Shown here: piece by piece, positions 34,438 to 44,581 of the stretch
Position numbering within the stretch: the stretch's first letter is position 1
Layout of the letters: every line of letters begins with the position of its first letter
Assembly: GCF_001651875.1 (NCBI RefSeq)
Contig: NZ_LNQB01000059.1
Location: 19,723 to 83,722, forward strand
DNA: 64,000 nucleotides
Direction: 5' to 3'
Source of the DNA: Sinorhizobium saheli
GTDB taxonomy: Bacteria; Pseudomonadota; Alphaproteobacteria; Rhizobiales; Rhizobiaceae
Position numbers and translations under genes: made by a program
Notes under the pieces: generated by a model
Databases searched by the model: none
The model's input: the letters and a program-made list of their open reading frames with translations, nothing else
Told to the model about the DNA's origin: nothing

Positions 34438-34845
34438 GCACACTCGAACATCGATCCCAAAACCAGGCAACGCGCCAGGAAGCTCCGAACGGAAATGACC
34501 AAAGCCGAAGCGGCGATGTGGAACATGCTCCGCGACCTACGGCCATTGGGCGCCCGTTTCCGCAGAGAAACCCCCGTCGGCCCTTATATCGCGGACTTCG
34601 CTTGGCTTTCTGCCCGCCTCATCGTCGAAGTCGACGGCGACAGTCACGAGACAGACGCTGGCAGACGTCACGATATTCGGCGCGACCAATTCCTGAAAGC
34701 ACAAGGCTTCACCGTCCTGCGCTTCGATAATTCCCAGGTACTCGACGGACCGGACTATGTGTTCCTGACCGTTCGCAAATACGCCAGCCGTCACCTCGAG
34801 GCGGAGCGCTCGGCGGTTCGGTCAGGCGGAGGCGCCGATGCATAA
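34435..34845 (+). CDS. DUF559 (Vsr-like endonuclease fold) protein inserted in an ABC operon
   Basis: This protein of about 136 residues has the DUF559 pattern: ARKLRTEMTKAEAAMWNMLR, GARFRRETPVGPYIADF, LIVEVDGDSHET, RDQFLKAQGFTVLRF. The IVEVDG...H block fits a PD-(D/E)XK-like nuclease core. The TTG start at 34435 is inferred; ATG at 34495 would cut into the domain, and GTG at 34405 or 34408 is possible. It overlaps the next permease gene by 8 bases. It is preceded by three REP-like repeats and looks like an insertion between the ATPase and permease genes. Function unknown. Confidence 0.75.
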   Translation: MAHSNIDPKTRQRARKLRTEMTKAEAAMWNMLRDLRPLGARFRRETPVGPYIADFAWLSARLIVEVDGDSHETDAGRRHDIRRDQFLKAQGFTVLRFDNSQVLDGPDYVFLTVRKYASRHLEAERSAVRSGGGADA

Positions 34846-35722
34846 GCAAAGCTTGCTGCGCGACAAACTCCTTCCGATCTGCACCGTCGTCGCGTTTCTG
34901 ATCGCCGTCTGGTACGTCGCGGCGGTCTTCCTCAACGCACCCTTCGAGCGCGACACGGCCGCCCGTGCCGGCACCGAGATCGCCTTCTCCGACCTCGTCC
35001 GCAATACGATGGCGCAGGAGCGGCCGGTGCTGCCGGCGCCCCACCAGGTCGTTGCCGAGATATGGGATACGACCGCCAACAAGGCGATCACGTCGAAGCG
35101 CAGCCTCGTCTACCACGCCTGGATCACGCTCTCGGCCACCCTGCTCGGCTTCGGCATCGGCGCGGCGCTCGGGATCCTTCTCGCGGTCGGGATCGTCCAC
35201 AATCGCGCGATGGACCGCTCGCTGATGCCGTGGGTGATCGCCAGCCAGACGATACCGATCCTGGCGATCGCGCCGATGATCATCGTCGTCCTGAACGCGA
35301 TCGGCATTGCCGGGCTCTTACCGAAGGCGCTGATCTCCACCTATCTGTCGTTCTTCCCGGTGGTGGTCGGCATGGTCAAGGGCTTACGCAGCCCGGAAGC
35401 GATCCAGCTCGACCTGATGCACACCTACAATGCCTCGCAGGCCCAGACCTTCTGGAAGCTGCGCTGGCCCTCCTCCATGCCCTATCTCTTTACCTCGCTC
35501 AAAGTCGCCGTCGCGATTTCGCTCGTCGGCGCCATTGTCGGCGAATTGCCGACGGGGGCCGTTGCCGGCCTCGGCGCCCGCCTGCTCGCCGGCTCCTATT
35601 ACGGCCAGACGGTGCAGATCTGGGCGGCGCTGTTCATGGCCGCGGCGCTCGCCGCCGTCCTCGTCATGATCGTCGGGGCCGCGCACACCGCCGTCCTGAA
35701 ACGCATGGGAGCCAAGCCATGA
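34838..35722 (+). CDS. ABC transporter permease 1
   Basis: This 294-residue permease has six hydrophobic segments and an EAA-like loop (YNASQAQTFWKLRWPSSMPY), as in SsuC/TauC/ThiX importers. ATG at 34838 lies inside the end of the DUF559 gene with GGAGG upstream. It overlaps the second permease by 4 bases. The substrate is probably a pyrimidine compound (inference from neighbours). Confidence 0.9.
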   Translation: MHKQSLLRDKLLPICTVVAFLIAVWYVAAVFLNAPFERDTAARAGTEIAFSDLVRNTMAQERPVLPAPHQVVAEIWDTTANKAITSKRSLVYHAWITLSATLLGFGIGAALGILLAVGIVHNRAMDRSLMPWVIASQTIPILAIAPMIIVVLNAIGIAGLLPKALISTYLSFFPVVVGMVKGLRSPEAIQLDLMHTYNASQAQTFWKLRWPSSMPYLFTSLKVAVAISLVGAIVGELPTGAVAGLGARLLAGSYYGQTVQIWAALFMAAALAAVLVMIVGAAHTAVLKRMGAKP

Positions 35723-36588
35723 ACCTTCCCGCTCTTGCCGCGGCCATCCTCTTCTGGCTCCTGGCCTGGGCCGTAAACGAATGGCTGGTGCGCCAGCGTT
35801 TCGCGAGCCATGCCGCCAACAATGCGGCGCGCTTCGCCGTGCCGCTGATCTTCGGCGTCACCGTGCTCGTGCTTTGGGAGGGTATCGTCCGTGGCTTCGG
35901 CATCCCGTCCGTGCTGCTGCCCGCCCCATCGATGATCTGGCAGCGCCTCGTCCATTCGCTGCCGACGCTCGGCGCCGATTTCCAGCAGACCTTCCTCAAA
36001 TCCGTTCTGACCGGCTATGCGCTCGGCTGCGGCCTCGGCTTCCTCGTGGCGATCCTCATCGACCGCTCCCCCTTCCTGCAGAAGGGCCTGCTGCCGCTCG
36101 GCAACTTCGTCTCGGCGCTCCCCGTCATCGGCGTCGCCCCGATCATGGTGATGTGGTTCGGCTTTGACTGGCAGTCGAAGGTGGCGGTCGTCGTCATCAT
36201 GACCTTCTTCCCGATGCTGGTGAACACGGTTTCGGGGCTTGCCGCCGCCAGCCACATGGAGCGCGACCTGATGCGCACCTACGCCGCATCCTGGTGGCAG
36301 ACGCTCACCCGGCTGCGCCTGCCAGCCGCCTGGCCTTTCATTTTCAACGCACTCAAGATTAACTCCACGCTGGCGCTGATCGGCGCCATCGTCGCCGAGT
36401 TTTTCGGAACGCCCATTGTCGGCATGGGCTTCCGGATCTCCACGGAAGTGGGCCGCATGAATGTCGACATGGTCTGGGCCGAAATCGCCGTTGCGGCGGT
36501 GGCTGGCTCCGCCTTCTACGGGTTGGTCGCGCTTGCCGAGCGGGCCGTCACCTTCTGGCATCCGTCCATCCGCAGTGGCCGGGGCTGA
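35719..36588 (+). CDS. ABC transporter permease 2
   Basis: This 289-residue permease of the same family has six helices and the loop YAASWWQTLTRLRLPAAWPF. ATG at 35719 overlaps the end of permease 1 (ATGA), so the two are coupled and probably form a heterodimeric channel. Confidence 0.9.
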   Translation: MNLPALAAAILFWLLAWAVNEWLVRQRFASHAANNAARFAVPLIFGVTVLVLWEGIVRGFGIPSVLLPAPSMIWQRLVHSLPTLGADFQQTFLKSVLTGYALGCGLGFLVAILIDRSPFLQKGLLPLGNFVSALPVIGVAPIMVMWFGFDWQSKVAVVVIMTFFPMLVNTVSGLAAASHMERDLMRTYAASWWQTLTRLRLPAAWPFIFNALKINSTLALIGAIVAEFFGTPIVGMGFRISTEVGRMNVDMVWAEIAVAAVAGSAFYGLVALAERAVTFWHPSIRSGRG

Positions 36589-36618
36589 TAAACAAAGCAA
36601 TGATAAGAGGGAACTGAA

Positions 36619-37611
36619 ATGAACAAGAAACTTGCATCTCTCCTGGCAGCGGGCGTCTTCTCGCTTGCGGCCTTTTCCGCCAATGCCGCCGACAAGGTCA
36701 CGCTGCAGTTGAAATGGGTGACCCAGGCCCAGTTCGCCGGCTACTACGTCGCCAAGGACAAGGGCTTCTACGAGGAAGAGGGCCTCGACGTCGAGATCAA
36801 GCCGGGCGGCCCTGACATCGCCCCGGCACAGGTGATCGCCGGCGGCGGCGCCGACGTCATCGTCGACTGGATGCCCTCCGCGCTTGCCACCCGCGAAAAG
36901 GGCGTGCCGCTCGTCAACATCGCCCAGCCCTTCAAGAAGTCGGGCATGATGCTGACCTGTCTCAAGGAATCCGGCGTGAAAACCCCGGAGGACTTCAGGG
37001 GCAAGACGCTCGGCGTCTGGTTCTTCGGCAACGAGTATCCCTTCCTTTCTTGGATGTCGCACCTGAAGATTCCGACGGACGGCGGGCCGAACGGCGTGAC
37101 CGTCCTGAAACAGGGCTTCAACGTCGATCCGCTGCTGCAGAAGCAGGCCGCCTGCATTTCCACCATGACCTACAATGAATACTGGCAGGTCATCGACGCC
37201 GGCATCAAGCCTGAGGATCTCGTCACCTTCAAATACGAAGACCAGGGTGTGGCGACGCTCGAGGACGGACTCTATGTCCTCCAGGACAAGCTCACGGACT
37301 CGGCCTTCAAGGACAAGATGGTGAAATTCGTCCGCGCTTCGATGAAGGGCTGGAAATATGCCGAGGAGAATCCGGACGAGGCGGCGGATATCGTGCTTGA
37401 GAACGACTCCACCGGCGCCCAGACGGAAAAGCACCAGAAGCGCATGATGGGTGAGATCGCCAAGCTGACCGCCGGCTCCAATGGCGCGCTCGACGAGGCG
37501 GACTACAAGCGCACGGTCCAGTCGCTGCTCGCCGGCGGCTCCGACCCGGTCATCTCCAAGGAACCGGAAGGCGCCTGGACGCACGAGATCACGGACGCGG
37601 CGCTGAAATAA
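36619..37611 (+). CDS. NMT1/THI5-type ABC substrate-binding protein
   Basis: This 330-residue protein has a signal peptide (LASLLAAGVFSLAAFSANAAD) and the NMT1/THI5-like fold (LQLKWVTQAQFAGYYVAKDKGFYEEEGLDVEI, GGGADVIVDWMPSALATRE). This family binds pyrimidines such as thiamine precursors. Beside preTA/hydA, a uracil- or thymine-type ligand is likely but unproven. GAGGGAACTGAA precedes the ATG, and a strong terminator follows. Confidence 0.9.
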   Translation: MNKKLASLLAAGVFSLAAFSANAADKVTLQLKWVTQAQFAGYYVAKDKGFYEEEGLDVEIKPGGPDIAPAQVIAGGGADVIVDWMPSALATREKGVPLVNIAQPFKKSGMMLTCLKESGVKTPEDFRGKTLGVWFFGNEYPFLSWMSHLKIPTDGGPNGVTVLKQGFNVDPLLQKQAACISTMTYNEYWQVIDAGIKPEDLVTFKYEDQGVATLEDGLYVLQDKLTDSAFKDKMVKFVRASMKGWKYAEENPDEAADIVLENDSTGAQTEKHQKRMMGEIAKLTAGSNGALDEADYKRTVQSLLAGGSDPVISKEPEGAWTHEITDAALK

Positions 37612-37635
37612 CGGCGGAGCCGACGAAGATCAGGA

Positions 37636-37662
37636 GCGCGCGGCCGGCGCCGCGCGCTTTTT
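37636..37662 (+). terminator. Rho-independent terminator after the transporter operon
   Basis: A perfect 9-bp GC stem (GCGCGCGGC/GCCGCGCGC, loop CGGC) is followed directly by five T residues (37658-37662). It lies 24 bases after the binding-protein stop. Confidence 0.9.
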
Positions 37663-38156
37663 CGAATGCGGCTCATAAGGTCGACCTCGGGCAGGAAGGC
37701 GCACGGATGCAGAACCCGCCCGACGCCAGTCCGCGTGGCGGGGACGAGAAATTGCCCGCTGTTTTCTTCCGCCCGCCGAAGTTGTTAAGACTGCATTCAG
37801 GTTGTATCGATCTTGCACTTGAGGAGGCGGCGGGCTAGAAATAATGAGGCACCATCGCTTCGCCGCCCTTGTAAGCATTTGCTCCGACGATTACATAGGC
37901 CGGAACGTTTTGATCGGAAGGCAAGCGCATGGAGGAACGCATGTTTCTTCGGCATTGCTCTTCGGGGAATTTTCTTCCCGCCCGGTGGCCTCGGTCTGAA
38001 ACCGCTGCATCGGGCAGAATTTCGGGCTTGTGGAGCGTGACGTCCCCGCAGGGAAGCGGATGTGACGGCGTGCGAGTGGAATAGCGTGGTTGCAGCCGGA
38101 TCGTTTCCTTTTGAGGCGGCGATCGGCCTGATTGCTTCAGTTTCAGGAAATTGCCT
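37663..38156. other. Gene-free stretch upstream of the RND efflux genes
   Basis: No convincing coding frame is present; a 75-codon Arg-rich frame at 37813-38040 looks like chance. A sigma-70-like pair, TTGCAC (37813-37818) and TAGAAA (37836-37841) with 17-base spacing, could start a transcript with a long 5' leader into the efflux operon. AGGAAA lies just before the ATG at 38157. Confidence 0.4.
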
Positions 38157-39344
38157 ATGGCTCAGAAACTCTTGTCCCTTTTCGGCGCCTGCGCGGCGAT
38201 GATCTTGACCGCCCTTACGAGCGTCTCCGCAGAGGAAACGCCTGAGCCCCAGCAGAAACAGGCCTTGCCCTCCATCGTCGTGACCGAGGCGAGCGAACGC
38301 CCGATCACCGATCGCGTCATCGCCACCGGTTCGATCGAGGCGGTCGAGGAGACCTATGTCGCGCCGCTGGTCGACGGTCTTTCCATCCGCTCGCTCAATG
38401 TCGATGTCGGCGACCGGGTCGAGGCGGGCAGCACCCTGGTCGTCCTCAATGACGACGCGCTGCTCCTGCAGAAGAGCCAGCTCGAAGCCAATCTCGCCAG
38501 GGCGGAAGCCTCGCTTGCGCAATTCAACGCCCAGCGCGCCGAAGCCAAGGCAAATTCCGACGAGGCGGCCCGCGTCGCCGATCGGGCCGCACGGCTTTCG
38601 GAAAACGGCACGGTCTCCACCGCCGAGGCCGATCGCCTGAAGGCGCTCGCTGCGGCGGCCCGCGCCCGCCTCCGTTCGGCCGAACAGTCGGTCAGCGTGG
38701 CCACCGCCGACATCAAGGTCGTGCAGACGCAGATCGACGAAGTCGACCTGCGTCTGGCGCGCACGGCGGTGAAAGCGCCGGTGAGCGGCGTGATCTCCGC
38801 CAAGAACGCCAAGGTCGGCGCGATCGCCAGCCTCAATGGCGAGCCGCTCTTCGCGATCATCCGCGACGGCGCGATCGAGATGAAGGCCGATGTCGCGGAA
38901 GCCGATATCATCAAGCTTGCGGTCGGGCAGCCCGCCACCGTCAGACTCGCCGGCAGCACGACGACCATCGAAGGCAAGATCCGGCTGATCGCGCCGACGG
39001 TCGACCCGCAGACGCGGCTTGGCACCGTGCACATCAGCCTGAACGACACGACCAAAGCCCGCGCCGGCATGTATGCGAGCGCGGTGATCACGGCGCAAGA
39101 GAAGCAGGCGATCGTTTTGCCGCAAACGGCGGTTACATCGGAATACGGCAAGTCCATCGTCCGCAAGGTGGAAAGCGGCACGGTGCACCTGGTGCCGGTC
39201 GAGACCGGCATCCAGGACGGACAATTCGTCGAGATCCTCTCCGGCGTCGAGCCGGGCGAACAGGTGGTGGCGAAGGCCGGCGCCTATGTGCGCGACGGCG
39301 ACCGCATCAACCCGGTCAAGTCGGCCGAGCCGGCAACCAACTGA
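38157..39344 (+). CDS. RND efflux periplasmic adaptor (membrane fusion protein)
   Basis: This 395-residue protein has an N-terminal signal (LLSLFGACAAMILTALTSVSAEE), a lipoyl/barrel-sandwich domain split by a coiled-coil hairpin (ARAEASLAQFNAQRAEAKAN... region), and a beta-barrel part (VRLAGSTTTIEGKI, PTVDPQTRLGTVHI). It links the RND pump to an outer-membrane channel. It lies 14 bases before the pump gene; no TolC gene is seen. Confidence 0.93.
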   Translation: MAQKLLSLFGACAAMILTALTSVSAEETPEPQQKQALPSIVVTEASERPITDRVIATGSIEAVEETYVAPLVDGLSIRSLNVDVGDRVEAGSTLVVLNDDALLLQKSQLEANLARAEASLAQFNAQRAEAKANSDEAARVADRAARLSENGTVSTAEADRLKALAAAARARLRSAEQSVSVATADIKVVQTQIDEVDLRLARTAVKAPVSGVISAKNAKVGAIASLNGEPLFAIIRDGAIEMKADVAEADIIKLAVGQPATVRLAGSTTTIEGKIRLIAPTVDPQTRLGTVHISLNDTTKARAGMYASAVITAQEKQAIVLPQTAVTSEYGKSIVRKVESGTVHLVPVETGIQDGQFVEILSGVEPGEQVVAKAGAYVRDGDRINPVKSAEPATN

Positions 39345-39358
39345 CGGGAACAGAGACC

Positions 39359-42300
39359 ATGAACTTCTCCGCCTGGTCTATCCGCAATCCGGTCGCGCCG
39401 ATCCTGGCGTTCTTCGTGCTGGTCGTGCTCGGCTGGCAGTCGTTCAACGCGCTGCCGATCACCCGCTTCCCGAACATCGACGTCCCGATCGTTCAGATCA
39501 GCATCGCGCAGAGCGGCGCAGCGCCGGCCGAACTCGAGACCCAGGTCACCAAGGAGATCGAGGATGCGGTCGCCGGCATCTCCGGCGTCGACCACATCGA
39601 GTCGACGATCACCGATGGCAGCTCTACCACCGCCGTCATCTTCCGCATGGAAGTGCCGACGACCCAGGCCGTCCAGGACGTCAAGGATGCGATCGACCGC
39701 ATCCGCGGCGATCTTCCGACCTCGATCGAGGAGCCGATCGTTGCCAAGGTCGACGTCGAGGGCCAGGCGATCCAGACCTTTTCCGTCTCCTCGCCCGGCA
39801 TGACGCTCGAGGAGCTCTCCTGGTTCGTCGACGACACGATCAAGCGCGCCATCCAGGGCCAGAACGGCATCGGCCGCGTCGACCGCTATGGTGGCTCCGA
39901 TCGCGAGGTCCGCATCGAACTCGACGAAGACCGCCTGAACGCCTACGGCGTCACCGCTGCCGACGTGAACGGCCAGCTTCGCCGGATGAACATCGATCTC
40001 GGTTCCGGCCGCGGTCAGGTCGGCGGCAGCGAACAGGCGATCCGCATGCTCGGCGACACCCGCGACGTGGCGGCACTCGCCGACACGATGATCGCGCTGC
40101 CGAACGGCAAATTCGTCCGCCTGTCGAAACTCGGCAAGGTCATCGACACCTATGAGGAGCCGAGGTCGTTCTCGCGCTTCAACGGCCATCCGGGCGTCAC
40201 CTTCGCCGTCTTCCGCGCCAAGGGTGCGAGCGAGGTCAGCGTCGCCGAAACGGTTGCTAAGACGCTCGATGAAGTCCGCGCCAAGAATCCGGACGTCACC
40301 ATCGAGATGGTCGACGATTCGGTCTACTTCACCTATGGCAATTACGAGGCCGCCATACACACGCTGATCGAAGGCGCGCTGCTCGCCGTCGTCGTGGTGA
40401 TGCTGTTCCTGCGCAACTGGCGCGCAACGCTGATCTCGGCCGTCGCGCTGCCGCTCTCGGCCATCCCGACCTTCTGGGTGATGGAACTGCTCGGCTTCTC
40501 GCTGAACCTCGTCAGCTTCCTGGCAATGACGCTCGCGACCGGTATCCTCGTCGACGACGCGATCGTCGAAATCGAGAATATCGAACGCCATATCCGCATG
40601 GGCAAGTCGCCCTACAAGGCGGCGATCGAGGCGGCGGACGAGATCGGCCTCGCCGTCATCGCCACCACCTTCACCATCATCGCCGTCTTCGTGCCCGTCT
40701 CCTTCATGCCGGGCATTCCGGGCCAGTACTTCATCCAGTTCGGCCTGACGGTCGCCGTCTCCGTCTTCTTCTCGCTGCTGGTCGCCCGCCTTTTCACGCC
40801 GGTGATGGCCGCCTATCTGATGAAGCCGACGGATGTCGGCGGCGGTCACCATGGTGACGACGACAGCGCTATCATGAAGCTCTATACGGGCCTCATCGCC
40901 GTGACGACCCGCTGGCGCTACACGACGCTTTTGGCCGCCATCGGCTGCCTGGCGGTGTCGCTCTACTTCCTCTTCCAGGTTCCGGGCAGCTTCCTGCCGC
41001 CGGAAGACAATTCCCGCGTCAGCCTGTCGATCGAACTGCCGCCGGATGCGATGCTTGCCGATACCGACCGGACGACGAGTGAAATCTACAACCGCATCAA
41101 GGACATCGAGGGCGTCGAAAACGTCTTCGTGCTCGGCGGCGCTTCGCCGAAGGGCGACCTCGAGTTGCGGCGCGCTGCAATCACGGTGCTTCTCAAGAAG
41201 CTCGACCACTCGCTCGTCAACAAAATCGTCAACGATGTCATCGGCCGCACGCCGCTCATCGGCGAGTATCTGCCGAAACTGCCCCCGGCCGGCCGCATCA
41301 AGCCGCAGTCGGAGATCGAAAAGGAGATCTACGCCCGGCTGCGGGAAATCCCGGATGTCCGCGTCACCAAGCTCAACGATCGCGGCGAGCGCGACCTCTC
41401 GTTCAACCTGCTCTCCAACAACGAGGCGGATCTCGACAAGGCGGTCGCCATTCTCGAATCGAAGCTGCGCCGGGATCCGCTGCTTGCCAATGTGAGCCCC
41501 GACGGGGCGCTGCCGCGGCCGGAACTGCAGGTCCGGCCGCGCGACGAACAGATGTCGCGCCTCGGCATCACGCCCGCGCAGATCTCCGAGGTCATCCGCG
41601 TCGCCACCATCGGCGATATCGATGCACAGCTTGCCAAAATTGCGCTCGACGGGCGCCTGATCCCGATCCGGGTCCAGCTCGATCGCGATTTCCGCACCGA
41701 TCTGGCCGCGATCCGCAACCTCAAGGTCCAGACGGCATCCGGCGCCACCGTTCCGCTCTCGAGCGTCGCCGACATCAACTATTCGGAAGGGCCGAGTTCG
41801 ATCAAGCGCTACGATCGCTACCGCGTCGTCAAGCTTGGCGCCGACCTGCCGGCCGGCGTCGCACTCGACACCGCCTCGGCCCGCTTCAAGCAGATCGCCG
41901 CCGAAGCGAAGCTGCCGGCGACCGTCGAGTTCCGCGAGAGCGGCGATGCCGAGATCCAGGCGGAGATGCAGCAGAGCTTCGGCAATGCCATGCTTCTCGG
42001 CCTGATGATGGTGCTGGTGGTGCTCATCCTTTTGTTCAAGGACGTGATCCAGCCCTTCACCATCCTGTTCTCGCTGCCGCTGGCAATCGGCGGCGTGGCC
42101 GCGGCCCTGATCCTCACCCAGAACGCCCTCTCGATGCCCGTCTTGATCGGCATCCTGATGCTGATGGGCATCGTCACCAAGAACGCGATCCTGCTCGTCG
42201 ACTTCGGCATCGAGATGATGCATCACGGCATGGACCGCACGCTGGCGATGATCGAGGCCGGCCGCAAGCGTGCCCGACCGATCGTCATGACGTCGATCGC

Positions 42301-42664
42301 CATGTCCGCCGGCATGCTGCCTTCGGCGCTCGGCGTCGGCGAAGGCGGCTCGTTCCGGGCGCCGATGGCGATCGCGGTCATCGGCGGCATCATCGTCTCG
42401 ACGGTCCTGAGCCTCGTCGTCGTTCCGTCCTTCTTCCTGATCATGGACGACCTGTCGCGGCTGCTCGCCTGGATCTTCAGGCGCTTCGTCGGCAAGAAGG
42501 AGGAAGAGGACCTGCCGCTCGACCGCGAAGCGCTCACCAGGCTCGCCGCGAAACAGGGCAGCACGATCGAGAGCCTCGAGGACCGCATCAAGGCGCTGGA
42601 GAACCAGGAGCGCGGCAAATCCGACCGAAAGGTCGTCAACCATCCGGCGCTCGCCGCCGAGTAG
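39359..42664 (+). CDS. RND efflux pump inner-membrane transporter (AcrB/HAE-1 family)
   Basis: This 1101-residue protein is full length for AcrB-type pumps, with the N-terminal pattern FSAWSIRNPVAPILAFFVLV, two large periplasmic loops, and the TM4 proton-relay pair in LATGILVDDAIVEIENIERH. GIVTKNAILLVDFGIEMM in the second half matches the conserved TM10 region. It exports unknown hydrophobic compounds or drugs. A cytosolic tail of about 60 charged residues follows the last helix. Confidence 0.95.
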   Translation: MNFSAWSIRNPVAPILAFFVLVVLGWQSFNALPITRFPNIDVPIVQISIAQSGAAPAELETQVTKEIEDAVAGISGVDHIESTITDGSSTTAVIFRMEVPTTQAVQDVKDAIDRIRGDLPTSIEEPIVAKVDVEGQAIQTFSVSSPGMTLEELSWFVDDTIKRAIQGQNGIGRVDRYGGSDREVRIELDEDRLNAYGVTAADVNGQLRRMNIDLGSGRGQVGGSEQAIRMLGDTRDVAALADTMIALPNGKFVRLSKLGKVIDTYEEPRSFSRFNGHPGVTFAVFRAKGASEVSVAETVAKTLDEVRAKNPDVTIEMVDDSVYFTYGNYEAAIHTLIEGALLAVVVVMLFLRNWRATLISAVALPLSAIPTFWVMELLGFSLNLVSFLAMTLATGILVDDAIVEIENIERHIRMGKSPYKAAIEAADEIGLAVIATTFTIIAVFVPVSFMPGIPGQYFIQFGLTVAVSVFFSLLVARLFTPVMAAYLMKPTDVGGGHHGDDDSAIMKLYTGLIAVTTRWRYTTLLAAIGCLAVSLYFLFQVPGSFLPPEDNSRVSLSIELPPDAMLADTDRTTSEIYNRIKDIEGVENVFVLGGASPKGDLELRRAAITVLLKKLDHSLVNKIVNDVIGRTPLIGEYLPKLPPAGRIKPQSEIEKEIYARLREIPDVRVTKLNDRGERDLSFNLLSNNEADLDKAVAILESKLRRDPLLANVSPDGALPRPELQVRPRDEQMSRLGITPAQISEVIRVATIGDIDAQLAKIALDGRLIPIRVQLDRDFRTDLAAIRNLKVQTASGATVPLSSVADINYSEGPSSIKRYDRYRVVKLGADLPAGVALDTASARFKQIAAEAKLPATVEFRESGDAEIQAEMQQSFGNAMLLGLMMVLVVLILLFKDVIQPFTILFSLPLAIGGVAAALILTQNALSMPVLIGILMLMGIVTKNAILLVDFGIEMMHHGMDRTLAMIEAGRKRARPIVMTSIAMSAGMLPSALGVGEGGSFRAPMAIAVIGGIIVSTVLSLVVVPSFFLIMDDLSRLLAWIFRRFVGKKEEEDLPLDREALTRLAAKQGSTIESLEDRIKALENQERGKSDRKVVNHPALAAE

Positions 42665-42685
42665 ACACCGCAGAATGATGGCTCC

Positions 42686-42718
42686 GGGTCCGCGCCCCAA
42701 AAGCGCGGGCCCTTTCTC
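42686..42718 (+). terminator. Terminator after the RND operon
   Basis: A 10-bp stem (GGGTCCGCGC/GCGCGGGCCC, one G-T pair, 7-base loop) at 42686-42712 is followed by TTTCTC. It lies 22 bases after the pump stop, in the convergent gap with ureG. Confidence 0.75.
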
Positions 42719-42790
42719 AAACTTGTTTGAGCCGGGCCGCGTGATCGAGATCCGCGACCGGCGGGCGCTGGAGCGGTTCTGAAGGCAGGT

Positions 42791-43402
<612 letters not shown>

Positions 43403-43438
43403 ATCGTCCGTCCTTTCAAAAGCCAGCGCCCGCGTCCG

Positions 43439-44110
43439 CTAGGAACGGAACAGGCGCGAATGCAGCGTTTCATGTCTCAGCGAAGCAATATCGGCCATGA
43501 TCGCCGCCGAGCCAAGATCGTCGAGCGAGCCGCGCGCCGCGCAGGCCGCCACGGCCGATATCGTCTCCTCCAGGCCCGCAAGCACCCCGACACCGTCGCG
43601 CTGGCCGGTGACGCCGCAGCGGATGGCGACCGACACCGCATTCGATGCGGTCGCGTTGAGATAGGCCGCGAGCGCCGGCTCGAGGCCCGTTCGGTGTGCG
43701 CCGGCGACGGCGCCGACCGCCACCGGATAGGCGGCCGCACCTCCAAGCGCCTCGAGCTCCGGCTGCGGCCAGTGGCGGGCGGCAGCGAGAAAGGCCTCGC
43801 CAAGGAGCATGGTTTCCAGGTGGCGCTCACGCGAGCCAGCCAGCGCCTCTGCCAGGTCACCAACCACCTGCAGTGCCGGCGGATCGTCGTGACTGCGGTA
43901 GCTTTCTGCCAGAAGCAGCGCATCGTTCCATGCCGTTCCGCAGCGCAGCAGCGTCTCCAGCCATAGCTGCAAATCGCCGGCATTCCTCACCAGGCCGTCC
44001 TGCACCGCCTGCTCCAGACCGCCGGAATAGGAAAAGGAGCCCACGGGAAAGGCCGGCGACAGCCAGGTGACGAGGCGCAGCAGCGCCCGCGTATCGGCAT
44101 GCTCAGCCAT
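43439..44110 (-). CDS. ureF: Urease accessory protein UreF
   Basis: This 223-residue all-helical protein has the UreF N-terminal pattern [21 protein letters not shown] and a basic C-terminal end. It bridges UreD-bound apo-urease and UreG. ATG at 44110 overlaps the ureE stop; a longer start inside the His-rich ureE tail was rejected. Confidence 0.95.
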   Translation of the reverse strand: MAEHADTRALLRLVTWLSPAFPVGSFSYSGGLEQAVQDGLVRNAGDLQLWLETLLRCGTAWNDALLLAESYRSHDDPPALQVVGDLAEALAGSRERHLETMLLGEAFLAAARHWPQPELEALGGAAAYPVAVGAVAGAHRTGLEPALAAYLNATASNAVSVAIRCGVTGQRDGVGVLAGLEETISAVAACAARGSLDDLGSAAIMADIASLRHETLHSRLFRS

Positions 44111-44579
44111 AATGGTGGTGGTCACCGTGGCCATGGTGGTGGCCGCCGCCATGGTAGGCGCCGCGGAGCGGATGGAAGGGCTCGGTCACTTCGGTGACGG
44201 TCGCGCCCAATCCTTCCAGCATCGTCCGGATGACCGGATCGCGAGCGATCAGGATCCGCCCCTCCTCGACCGCTGCCGGCAGATGCCGGTTGCCGAGATG
44301 CCAGGCAAGCTCGACGAGGTGCAGCGCGCTTCGCGGGCGGACGTCGTAGAGCGCTTCCTTCGCCGCCTTCACCTCGATGTAGCCGCCGCCCTCGAGTACC
44401 AGCAGATCGCCATCGGCGAGCATCACCGGCTCCTTGAGATCGAGCATCACCACGTCGTCGTTTTCGAGGTGCAGCAGCTTGCGGCGCAGATGCCGCTGGT
44501 CATGCGTCAGGCTCACGCGGTGGAGCGGCGCCTTGTCGGCGGGGCCGGGCGAAAGGATTTCTGTCGAACGATAGGGCAC
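44103..44579 (-). CDS. ureE: Urease nickel chaperone UreE
   Basis: This 158-residue protein has the UreE core ([38 protein letters not shown]) and a histidine-rich nickel-binding tail ([15 protein letters not shown]). It delivers nickel to the UreG/F/D complex. It lies 2 bases after the ABM-domain gene and overlaps ureF by 8 bases. Confidence 0.97.
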   Translation of the reverse strand: MPYRSTEILSPGPADKAPLHRVSLTHDQRHLRRKLLHLENDDVVMLDLKEPVMLADGDLLVLEGGGYIEVKAAKEALYDVRPRSALHLVELAWHLGNRHLPAAVEEGRILIARDPVIRTMLEGLGATVTEVTEPFHPLRGAYHGGGHHHGHGDHHHYG

Positions 44580-44581
44580 GT

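Noticed and set aside
37813..38040. 75-codon Arg-rich frame upstream of the RND operon
   Set aside because: It looks like random GC-rich translation, with no family resemblance.
39284..42700. Open frame of about 1138 codons antisense to the RND pump gene
   Set aside because: It is a codon-bias shadow of the pump gene: low-complexity, charged Asp/Arg/Val/Glu-rich sequence with no domain, while the sense strand has a clear AcrB homologue.
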